Shown piece after piece: positions 38,886 through 46,390 of a stretch of 64,000 nucleotides of DNA. The notes beneath the pieces were generated by a model. That model saw only the letters and a list, made by a program, of their open reading frames with translations, did no database searches and had not been told where the DNA came from. Both the position numbers and the translations under genes were made by a program. The stretch's first letter is position 1; the number at the start of each line of letters is the position of its first letter. Source of the DNA: an uncultured Chlorobiaceae bacterium (GTDB lineage: Bacteria > Bacteroidota > Chlorobiia > Chlorobiales > Chlorobiaceae); the NCBI GenBank assembly GCA_903851385.1, contig CAINOC010000045.1:1-64000 (forward strand), in the 5' to 3' direction.

Positions 38886-39743
38886 TTATGTGTGTTGTTT
38901 CAGAAATGTTCCGTTCTGGTATTCCCGAAATGCCTTGGATAGTTCAGCTTGAGTATTCATTACAATTGGGCCTTGCCAGGCAATTGGTTCGTTAAGCGGC
39001 TTGCCGGAGATAAGCAGAAAACGTACATGGTTATCTTCGGTAGTCACAGTTATAGTGTCGCCATCATCGAAAAGTATCAGGGTTTCGTTGGAGTATGTCT
39101 CATCCTGATGACAGAACACTCCTTTACCTGCAATAATGTATGCGAATGCGGTGTGCCCTTTTGTGAGGTGGTGGGTATAGGAAATTCCTGAAGGTACGGT
39201 AATATCAAGATAATTCGGATCTATGGCAATGTCGTTGACTGGCCCTTTTGTCTGGTCGATATTTCCACAGATAATGTGGATTTCAACACCGTTTTCCAGA
39301 TGGAGTTGCGGTATCTGCTCAGGTGTAATGTCGCGATAGCGTGGGGGATTCATTTTCTGGGAAGCCGGCAGGTTAGCCCAGAGCTGGAATCCTCCCATTT
39401 TTCCATGCTGGTCGCCAAAAGGCATTTCCTGATGAATGATGCCGCTGCCGGCAGTCATCCATTGAACAGCTCCGGCGCTGATTACACCGTTGTGGCCCAT
39501 ACTGTCGCCATGTTTGACGTTGCCATCAAGCATATAGGTGATCGTTTCAATACCGCGGTGCGGGTGCCAGGGGAATCCTTTCACGTAGTCGGCAATGTTG
39601 TTTGACCGAAAATCGTCGAGAAGCAGAAAAGGGTCAAAAAGTGGCACTTCGTTGAAGCCAAAAGCGCGTTTCAGTTTTACACCTGCCCCTTCAATGGTTG
39701 GTGTGCTCTTAAACACCCTGCGAATATTTCTTGGGGTTTCCAT
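38886..39743 (-). CDS. Pirin family protein
   Basis: A double-cupin protein of about 285 residues. The metal ligands are in WHPHRGIETITYML and GIIHQEMPFGDQ of the first cupin (two His, one His and one Glu), with a second, less conserved cupin in the C-terminal half (KGHTAFAYIIAGKGVFCHQDE). Bacterial pirins include quercetinases and redox-sensitive regulators, so the activity is not assigned. The start is METPRNIRR at 39743; four open codons upstream were not used. Confidence 0.9.
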   Translation of the reverse strand: METPRNIRRVFKSTPTIEGAGVKLKRAFGFNEVPLFDPFLLLDDFRSNNIADYVKGFPWHPHRGIETITYMLDGNVKHGDSMGHNGVISAGAVQWMTAGSGIIHQEMPFGDQHGKMGGFQLWANLPASQKMNPPRYRDITPEQIPQLHLENGVEIHIICGNIDQTKGPVNDIAIDPNYLDITVPSGISYTHHLTKGHTAFAYIIAGKGVFCHQDETYSNETLILFDDGDTITVTTEDNHVRFLLISGKPLNEPIAWQGPIVMNTQAELSKAFREYQNGTFLKQHT

Positions 39744-40070
39744 TGTGTATTTCAATAGTTAAACAGCTTTGGCTAAAAAAAGACAGAATTAATCATTGTT
39801 TCTAAGTTACGACGATGCTGAATGAGCTGCTAAAAATATTTTTGTGATTGGAGTGTGTGGAGTAAGAAATGAAGATTGTCATCGAGTGGATAATGAAAAC
39901 GTAAAAACACAGAATCTGTAAGTATATTTTAACGTATATAGGCGGGCGCAAAAAAATCTTTCCTGTTTTAAAGATTTTTTGAAAGAAAGTTCAATGGTCT
40001 TGCGTAGTAGTTTATAAGAAGCAGGGTGGTCCTGATTCCAAAGTTCTACAAAACTCAAATTTACTGACAA

Positions 40071-40343
40071 ATGAAAAAGAATTTCATCGCTGGCGTTATC
40101 GTATCACTTGCAGTTTCCGGAATCTTCGGTGGCGTTTCTTTCGCAGCTGACAAAGCAGCTGACAAAGCAGCAGCAAAAGCAGCTCCAGCAGCAGCAGCAG
40201 CAGCAGCTCCAGCAGCAGCAAAAGCAGAAGCAAAATCAGAAGCTAAAGCAGAAAAGAAAGTAGCTAAGAAGAAAGCTGCTAAGAAAGTAAAGAAAGCTGC
40301 TAAGAAAGCAGAAGCAAAGGTAGAAGCACCTGCAGCTAAGTAA
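40071..40343 (+). CDS. Secreted Ala/Lys-rich low-complexity protein
   Basis: No family recognised. A good signal peptide (KKNFIAGVIVSLAVSGIFGGVSFA) is followed by about 66 residues made almost only of Ala, Lys, Pro, Glu and Val (ADKAADKAAAKAAPAAAAAAAP, then KKVAKKKAAKKVKKAAKKAE). This resembles histone H1-like or PAKKA-repeat tails but is exported, so DNA packaging in the cytoplasm is unlikely; binding to lipopolysaccharide, nucleic acid or polyphosphate in the periplasm is a guess. It is followed 80 bases later by a strong terminator, suggesting an abundant monocistronic mRNA. The start ATG has no strong ribosome-binding site. Confidence 0.7.
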   Translation: MKKNFIAGVIVSLAVSGIFGGVSFAADKAADKAAAKAAPAAAAAAAPAAAKAEAKSEAKAEKKVAKKKAAKKVKKAAKKAEAKVEAPAAK

Positions 40344-40427
40344 GGTTTCCTTCTAAAATATATTGATGGCTCTTGATGAACACGATGTTGAGTAGATGAT
40401 ATAAAAGTCGTTGGTATTATTGACAGG

Positions 40428-40460
40428 AAAAGCCCCTTCGAAAGATGGGGCTTTTTTTGT
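40428..40460 (+). terminator. Rho-independent terminator after the Ala/Lys-rich gene
   Basis: AAAAGCCCC (from 40428) pairs with GGGGCTTTT (to 40456), with an 8-10 base loop and a run of seven T. Confidence 0.88.
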
Positions 40461-40896
40461 TTATAGAATAAACAGATGGACCCCTATGTAGGTTGGGGTG
40501 ATTCCTGAACCCCAACACAACTAAAGTTGTCCTGAGAGAATAGCACTTTTCAGCCTGCAGGTAAAGTTTGCCTTCCATCTTATATCTCAGCGAGTAAATA
40601 GTTAACTGAATGCAGCGGGATGAAACGTGTGGCTGGCGTGATTCGTTTTTTGCAGTCTCATTAAACGAAGGTTTTTTGAGACTGGATATTTGAGCTACGG
40701 GTAGCGCAGGAAGAAAAAACGAGGGTCGAAAATTTTTTTATTTAAAAGTGCCGTACTTAAAATTTAATTCAACTGAAAAAGAAATATATATCAGATGTAA
40801 CTATATTGTATTAATTTCATTTATGACCAATTTATACTGAATCTTACCGGTAGAAGAGAACGTTGTTGTGATTTCAAATTTTTGTCCCCCTTTACA
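40461..40896. other. Gene-free stretch with several short inverted repeats
   Basis: No coding region is supported. It contains GTTGGGGT/ACCCCAAC (40492-40499 and 40509-40516), directly followed by ACAACT-AA-AGTTGT (40517-40530), and a longer-spaced pair CAGTCTCA/TGAGACTG (40653-40660 and 40677-40684). The last 150 bases are AT-rich. Function unknown: possible RNA structures or remnants of mobile DNA. Confidence 0.5.
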
Positions 40897-41070
40897 ATGA
40901 CCTTCCAGAGCATCCAGATGAAATACCGAAAGCATTCATTCTCCGAGCGTGATAAGGGCGACAGGTTTGAGCAGTTGATGCAGGCTTATCTCCAGAGTGA
41001 TCCCAAATATCCATGCCGTTTCAAGCATATCTGGTTATGGAATCCTCGACCTGCTGCTCAGTATTATTAA
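40897..41070 (+). pseudogene. N-terminal remnant of a large DEAD/DEAH helicase-type restriction protein
   Basis: About 58 codons starting MTFQSIQMKYRKHSFSERDKGDRFEQLMQAYLQSDP, then FKHIWLWN. This is the characteristic N-terminus of very large DEAD/DEAH-box proteins with a Mrr-like restriction endonuclease domain (over 1500 residues), in which SERDKGxxFExLMxxYLxxDP is followed by FKxVWLW. The frame then ends at a stop and the rest of the gene is missing. It is the stump of a lost defence gene, next to the intact UDG-like fusion. Confidence 0.65.
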
Positions 41071-41163
41071 TGTCAGTGTGAAGACCGTAGAGCTTGTGGC
41101 AGGCTTGTCGGAGTTGAAGTGGGAATAAACTGACGTATTATTCAATAGTAAAATAGAGAAACT

Positions 41164-42222
41164 ATGGCTCGACTAATGAGAAATCCGGCTTTCCGCCAGT
41201 GGCAATGGGATCATCGTTTTGATCCTCATATTGCTCCGATCAATCATTATGTCGATACCCTCCGAAAGATTGCCGGAAGTGATTCAGTTCCTTACGTTCC
41301 ACCTATTTACGGAGGTGTCGAGGCCCGTTTATTGAGTGTTATGAGAGACCCGGGTCCAAAAACACAGGATAGGTCTGGAGGGAGCGGGTTTATTTCTATG
41401 GAAAACGATGATAAAACCGCCGAAAAGATCTGCAATTATTTTGCTGAAGTTAAAATACAAGCAGAGGATATTGTTCCATGGAACGCTTATCCATGGTATA
41501 TCAACAGGAAGCCAACTCCATCAGAACTCGAAGTAGGGACCCTGCCTCTGAAAACGCTTATCGATTTGCTGCCCAAGCTTTGTATTGTGATGCTGCATGG
41601 GGGAGAAGCAAAAGATTTATGGAAGCGATTGAAAAGAAAATATCCCGAGATATCAAGACTTCAGGAATTATATGTGATCGAAACTTATCACACCAGTCCT
41701 CAGGCATTTTGGCATAAAGATCCATTGGAAAGAGATCGTCGCAAGACGCAACTCGCCGATTCGTTCAAAAAGGCAGGGGAGATATTACAGAGCGGAAAAC
41801 CTCTGGCTTTAAGCACGACACCCGATTTGTCAACAATTCATACCATTTCTGGGGTAGATATGAGGGCCGAACCCCGGATATCGGATATCCCTGTTGATAT
41901 GATCAGAGAAGTAAAACATGGAGGAGACGCTGTAAGTACGTATGAAGGGCAGAAAAATCAGAATATTTCAGAAGGTGTAAGAAAAAGCTGGGAAGATCCT
42001 GAAGTCCGGAAAAAAAGACAGCAACACCATGCGGTCAGGGTTCATCGAAATAGCACGCTTGTGGGAGAGTTTTCCTCACTGTATCAGGCATTCAAGATAT
42101 TAGGTCTTCCTGTAAGCAGGCATATACCGTTTCGAATAAAACTGAAACAGGTCGGGAGCCTGCCATTTAGCTTTGGTAATGATGTCTATGATTTTAAGAT
42201 ACTTCCACCCATATTACGATAA
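41164..42222 (+). CDS. Uracil-DNA-glycosylase-like protein fused to NUMOD/IENR-type DNA-binding repeats
   Basis: Residues 50-210 have the layout of a UDG-superfamily protein common in Actinobacteria: LLSVMRDPGPKTQD in the active-site motif position, GSGFISMENDDKTAEKIC, DIVPWNAYPWYINRKPT, IVMLHGGEAKDLW, and TYHTSPQAFWHKDP in the place of the HPSP motif. Residues 211-265 are a linker. The C-terminal part has a NUMOD3-like helix (SEGVRKSWEDPEVRKKRQQHH, 268-289) and an IENR1/NUMOD1-like unit (RVHRNSTLVGEFSSLYQAFKIL to VYDFKIL, 292-346), modules that in homing endonucleases bind DNA. No GIY-YIG or HNH nuclease is present. Length 352. The combination suggests a DNA glycosylase aimed at specific sites or modified DNA, perhaps in defence. 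Start ATG at 41164 has no strong ribosome-binding site. Confidence 0.75.
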   Translation: MARLMRNPAFRQWQWDHRFDPHIAPINHYVDTLRKIAGSDSVPYVPPIYGGVEARLLSVMRDPGPKTQDRSGGSGFISMENDDKTAEKICNYFAEVKIQAEDIVPWNAYPWYINRKPTPSELEVGTLPLKTLIDLLPKLCIVMLHGGEAKDLWKRLKRKYPEISRLQELYVIETYHTSPQAFWHKDPLERDRRKTQLADSFKKAGEILQSGKPLALSTTPDLSTIHTISGVDMRAEPRISDIPVDMIREVKHGGDAVSTYEGQKNQNISEGVRKSWEDPEVRKKRQQHHAVRVHRNSTLVGEFSSLYQAFKILGLPVSRHIPFRIKLKQVGSLPFSFGNDVYDFKILPPILR

Positions 42223-42621
42223 GAGATGGTTGAAAAATACTTAAACTTACAAAAGTGGAACCGTTTTGATATAATTTCTACGAAAAAAACATTAATTACT
42301 CACGAAACAGAAAAAATACCATTCAAGGGGATTCCCTTCGGCACTGAAGAAAGGGCTTCATCCATCAGCTTTTGACTTATTTGATTTTACTATCTCAATA
42401 AACGGTCGTTTGATGAGACGCTGAAGAGGGGTGGTCAATACTCCCGTTTTTGGGCTCATTTTGTCTTAAAAAACCAGTTCATATTTTTATGCTTTAGGAA
42501 TCCATGAATTGTATTCCTGCTTATTCCCCTGCACGGTATTATCGGGCTGGGTGCTCCCTGGGTTTGGCTTGGCGGTGATTGCTTCCGGCTCTCTCGGTGT
42601 TGGTCGGTTTCCGCTCTAATC

Positions 42622-42642
42622 AGAAAGGAGTTTCCTTTTATT
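42622..42642. repeat. 21-bp repeat, copy 1
   Basis: AGAAAGGAGTTTCCTTTTAT plus one T, identical to copy 2 at 42990-43010. It contains the inverted repeat AAAGGA-GTT-TCCTTT. The copies are 368 bases apart, in the same orientation and in the same relative reading frame. Confidence 0.85.
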
Positions 42643-42989
42643 CCCGAGTTCTGCCAATTAGTGCGGAACCTCGGCGTTCAAGAACTAAATGAGCACGGCA
42701 TTCGCAAATTCGCCGGTATCCATTTGCAGGACATGTACCTCCTCGGGCCTATCATCATGGATAATGGCCTCCCGAACCGGCCAAAGCTCATCACGGATCT
42801 CTGGTAACTACCACCTGTACGATGGTTAGCCCTAGAGGCTGTCCTAACCTTTCTGATCGTCAAATCCCTAAGCATGGGGAAAAGATACTATTAGTGCGGA
42901 AACAGCTGAATTTGAAAATGTTAACCCCTTAATAAATAAAGACTTATTTTTCAGGACTTAGAAATCGTCCGAAATTGGCAGAAGTCAGG

Positions 42990-43010
42990 AGAAAGGAGTT
43001 TCCTTTTATT
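42990..43010. repeat. 21-bp repeat, copy 2
   Basis: Identical to the copy at 42622-42642. In both copies one plus-strand frame reads RKEFPFI. Confidence 0.85.
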
Positions 43011-43440
43011 GATTGGAATGAAGCCCACAAACAGTCATGCGCATAATTGAGCAATATGATCAGAGAGAGGGAATGAAAGCGTAAGAGTTCAACGCCATGC
43101 TTTGCTGTTGGATTTGATGAGCTTTGAGGGGTGTTTTGGTTGATCTAAAATAACTGTATATCTAGCGTAATATTGGGTTATCAGCAGAGTCCTTTCTGAA
43201 GTCCCATATCAGGAGTTCGGATATGACAATTCGTAACAAAATTTAAGGCTTGTTACTATCACCTAATCCGTTTTTTATTCCTAATCAGAATATTTTCTTG
43301 GACTATTTGCTGGAATTTAGTGTTTTTTATATAAATATATTCTCATATTGAATATTAAGAGGGTTTGGGGAATTCAGGAATCTGATTTTTTTTGAAAAAA
43401 AATTCAGCCGATTCAGAAAGAAAAACAAAGGAGGTTGACA

Positions 43441-44028
43441 ATGGCTGCCGGAAAAACGTATAGCAGCGTGAGTGAACTTTATGCCAGGCATGCGAGCGCT
43501 GAAGAGTGCGACAGTTTTGTGAAGTCTTTGAACTCCAGAAAGCTTGCGAAAACATTATTTGCACTTCGTAGTAAGGCCGGATTAACCCAAAAGGAACTGG
43601 CCGAAAAAATAGGGATAACGCAGAGCAAGGTTTCGAAAATTGAACATGCGCAGGATGTAACCCTTACGATTGGTGACATTTTACAATATTGTGACGCGCT
43701 TGATCTTCAATTACATGTTGGTTTAATGCCTGATGGTATGACTCTTGTTAACCAAGTCAAGTTTCACTGGAACGAACTCCAGAGACATCTTGAAAAAATT
43801 CAGGAAATCAGCAAAGGGGACGCGGGGATGGAGAAGGCAGCAAGAGACTTCACCTTTGAAGCAGCGCACAATATTACTGACGGATTGCTCGCGACACTTG
43901 GAAACGTTATGCCAAAACAGGAAAATGAAGAGCTATTAACTGTTTCCGCTCCATCTGACTCTAAAGAACTTCCTGACGACTGTAGCCCGGCAACTCTCTC
44001 CAAACAGTTATGTCATCACGATAAGTAA
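43441..44028 (+). CDS. XRE family helix-turn-helix regulator, HigA-like
   Basis: A 195-residue protein with an XRE/Cro-type helix-turn-helix at about residues 37-90 (LFALRSKAGLTQKELAEKIGITQSKVSKIEHAQDVTLTIGDILQYCDAL). The N-terminal 35 residues and the C-terminal 100, rich in helices and with a polar Ser/Asp tail, are not recognised. The pattern of an HTH after a short N-terminal lead resembles HigA-type antitoxins, but no toxin gene is next to it, so a stand-alone regulator is as likely. The start is the ATG at 43441 six bases after a strong AAAGGAGGT; TTG two codons upstream was rejected. A 280-base gap follows to the next gene. Confidence 0.8.
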   Translation: MAAGKTYSSVSELYARHASAEECDSFVKSLNSRKLAKTLFALRSKAGLTQKELAEKIGITQSKVSKIEHAQDVTLTIGDILQYCDALDLQLHVGLMPDGMTLVNQVKFHWNELQRHLEKIQEISKGDAGMEKAARDFTFEAAHNITDGLLATLGNVMPKQENEELLTVSAPSDSKELPDDCSPATLSKQLCHHDK

Positions 44029-44313
44029 TCTGATTAAAATGAAATAATGATGATTAATTGCCCGGTGAGGAGCCGGATTTTTTGTGTGTAGTGTGTGTAT
44101 GTTTTATACCCTTTTAGAACAGTAAATAAATTCAACATTACAGATTCGCTATCCCTTGTTATCTTTTTCATTTCGGTATCTTCCTATTGAAAATAGAGAC
44201 GTTGAAAAAATCCTGACTGCGGGGTTTGTTACTTGATGAGCCAAGTTTTCCGGTTATACAGGGTGTGCTTATTCTCGCAAATTGTTATAAAATAAATATT
44301 TAATAGGGTTTAT

Positions 44314-45141
44314 ATGGCACAGAAGACTGTTAAGGTCATGTTTATAGGCGATGTTGTTGGTACTCCTGGTTTGCAGATGGTTGGAAAGATGCTGAAGAGT
44401 TTTATCAGCAAGTACAATGTTGATTTTGTGATCTGTAATGGTGAAAATGCGCATCATGGGAAGGGGATGAGTCTTGATGCACTGAACCAGCTTCTTGAGG
44501 CTGGTGTTAATGTTGTGACTGGGGGAAACCATACCTGGAGCAATTTCAACTTTTTTGATACGCTGAAAACGCATAGTCAGGTTTTACGGCCCTTGAACTA
44601 TCCGAAAGGTACCTACGGAAAAGGGTATGGGGTATATAAGCTTCCGAATGGACTGGGTAATATTGCTGTGGTCAACCTTCAGGGAAGAACGTTTATGTAC
44701 TCAATCGATTGCCCGTTCAGAACATCAGACTGGGTGATTAAGCAGATTAAAGAACAGGTCAAGGAGAATGTTCGCCTGATCTTTGTTGATATACATGCAG
44801 AGGCCACAGCTGAAAAGATTGCTCTTGGCTGGTATCTGGATGGCAGGGTGTCGGCAGTTATCGGCACTCATACTCATGTTCCCACTTCGGATGAACGTAT
44901 TCTGCCTAAAGGCACCGGGTATTGTACTGATGCCGGAATGACCGGACCGCATAATTCAGTTATCGGCATGCAGATCAAGTCGGCAACTGACAGGATGCTC
45001 TATCAGACACCGCACAAGTATGAATGTGCCGAAGATGATGTGCATTTTTCTGGAGTTCTCATGTCACTTGATCTTGCAACAGGAAAGACAGTCGGCATCG
45101 AAAGGATATTTTATCCTGAATTTGATCGTGGGGTGATGTAA
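44314..45141 (+). CDS. YmdB-type metallophosphoesterase (TIGR00282)
   Basis: A 275-residue di-metal phosphoesterase: FIGDVVGTPGL, ICNGENAHHGKG, TGGNHTWSN, VDIHAEATAEKI and VIGTHTHVPTSDERIL are the metal-binding blocks in the usual order. B. subtilis YmdB hydrolyses 2',3'-cyclic nucleotides and influences biofilm and motility choices; the role here is unknown. Cytoplasmic. Own transcription unit, closed by a shared terminator with fbp. Confidence 0.92.
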   Translation: MAQKTVKVMFIGDVVGTPGLQMVGKMLKSFISKYNVDFVICNGENAHHGKGMSLDALNQLLEAGVNVVTGGNHTWSNFNFFDTLKTHSQVLRPLNYPKGTYGKGYGVYKLPNGLGNIAVVNLQGRTFMYSIDCPFRTSDWVIKQIKEQVKENVRLIFVDIHAEATAEKIALGWYLDGRVSAVIGTHTHVPTSDERILPKGTGYCTDAGMTGPHNSVIGMQIKSATDRMLYQTPHKYECAEDDVHFSGVLMSLDLATGKTVGIERIFYPEFDRGVM

Positions 45142-45154
45142 ACTTATAGCTTAT

Positions 45155-45190
45155 AACAAAAAAGCCTCCTTGACGGGGGCTTTTTTGTTA
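45155..45190. terminator. Bidirectional rho-independent terminator between ymdB-type gene and fbp
   Basis: AACAAAAAAGCCTCC and GGGGGCTTTTTTGTT pair around TTGAC, giving T-runs in both directions. Confidence 0.92.
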
Positions 45191-45220
45191 GAGTCAATTA
45201 TCGGGTATAAGCCTCTTCTG

Positions 45221-46222
45221 TTATCGCAGGCCCTGTTCAAATTCTTCTGCAACAATAACATCTTCTGTGCTGCCGATATAAAGCGGAGTACGCTGATGAA
45301 GTTCGGCTGGTTGAATGTCAAGGATCCGGGTTCTTCCGTTTGTTGCCCGACCGCCTGCCTGTTCGCAGATAAACGCGAGAGGATTTGCTTCATACATAAG
45401 CCTGAGCTTGCCGTTGAGGTGTTTTGTTGTTGGGGGGTAAACAAACACACCGCCTGTTAACAGGTTGCGGTGGAAGTCGGCCACCAGAGAGCCGATGTAA
45501 CGGGTGCTGTAAGGGCGTCCTGTTGCAGGGTCTTCCTCTTTGATATAGTCAAGATACTTTTTTGTTGCTTCGTTGAATTGAGCGTAGGAGCCTTCGTTGA
45601 TGGAGTAATATTTACCGCTTTTCGGAGTGGTGATGTTTTCATGGGAAAGGAGGAACTCGCCAATGGTAGGGTCGTAGGTAAACCCGTGAACCCCTTGTCC
45701 GGTGGTATAGACCATGACGACCGATGAACCGTAAATAACATAGCCTGCTGCTACCTGTTCAGATCCTTTCTGCAAGCAGTCGCTGATGCTTGCTTTGCAG
45801 GGATCATTCCCCTTGAGCTTATAGATTGAGAATATGGTCCCGACGCTGACATTGACATCAATATTCGAAGATCCATCCAGTGGATCAAAGAGAAGCGCAT
45901 AGCTGCCGGTCTCATTTTTCGGCGGGATAATGATGCCTTCGTTTTCTTCCGAACCCATTACAGCAAACCGGCCATGCTGGCCGATGGCGGAGATGATTTT
46001 TTCATTGGCAAAAAGATCAAGTTTTTTAACCTCTTCGCCTTGCACATTAACGTTGCCTGTAAACCCAAGAATGTCTACCAGGCCGGCGCGTACTACTTCA
46101 CGCCTTACGAGTTTTGCTGCAAATGCAACATCGTTAAGAAGATCGGTAAGTTCTCCGCTTGCATCCGGAAAATACTTCTGCTGTTCGAGGATGTGGCGTT
46201 CAATAGTAATCAAATTACTCAT
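45221..46222 (-). CDS. fbp: Fructose-1,6-bisphosphatase class I
   Basis: Gluconeogenic enzyme hydrolysing fructose-1,6-bisphosphate, needed to make sugars from the acetyl-CoA and pyruvate supplied by autotrophy. Metal sites: [32 protein letters not shown], and the C-terminal [20 protein letters not shown] block. Length 333 residues. It is divergent from recJ with about 170 bases between them. No sign of the redox-regulatory Cys insert of plant chloroplast enzymes. Confidence 0.96.
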   Translation of the reverse strand: MSNLITIERHILEQQKYFPDASGELTDLLNDVAFAAKLVRREVVRAGLVDILGFTGNVNVQGEEVKKLDLFANEKIISAIGQHGRFAVMGSEENEGIIIPPKNETGSYALLFDPLDGSSNIDVNVSVGTIFSIYKLKGNDPCKASISDCLQKGSEQVAAGYVIYGSSVVMVYTTGQGVHGFTYDPTIGEFLLSHENITTPKSGKYYSINEGSYAQFNEATKKYLDYIKEEDPATGRPYSTRYIGSLVADFHRNLLTGGVFVYPPTTKHLNGKLRLMYEANPLAFICEQAGGRATNGRTRILDIQPAELHQRTPLYIGSTEDVIVAEEFEQGLR

Positions 46223-46390
46223 ACTCAGTGGTTCTGATGGTTAGTGTATGATTGCCTGACTTAAACAATCAATGTAGAACTTTTTCAGCTTTTCTTCCAT
46301 ATTCAGAGCTCAGTTGAGTGCCCTGTTTTTTGTTAAGAAAGGCCGAAGTGTTATTGTACATTGAGCTTTTTCATTAAGTTTTTTATTTCC

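Larger units (their letters stand above)
42223..43440. other. Gene-poor stretch of 1.2 kb with a repeated palindrome
   Basis: No gene is supported. A stop-to-stop frame on the plus strand (42508-42807) encodes a protein-like end (IPEFCQLVRNLGVQELNEHG, then GIHLQDMYLLGPIIMDNG) without a good start, and a shorter one (about 42920-43037) ends KEFPFIDWNEAHKQSCA. Both look like degenerate fragments. A 21-bp direct repeat occurs in each. From 43050 to 43400 the bases are AT-rich without features except the promoter region of the XRE gene. Confidence 0.5.

Noticed and set aside
39879-40070. Minus-strand open frame between pirin and the Ala/Lys-rich gene
   Set aside because: It lies in the expected promoter region, is AT-rich and has no recognisable features.
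42678-42875. Minus-strand 65-codon open frame in the gene-poor stretch
   Set aside because: It mirrors a more protein-like plus-strand frame and has no start signal; neither is called a gene.
44070-44096. Possible hairpin terminator after the XRE gene (CCGG/CCGG then TTTTTT)
   Set aside because: The stem is only about four base pairs, too weak to call.
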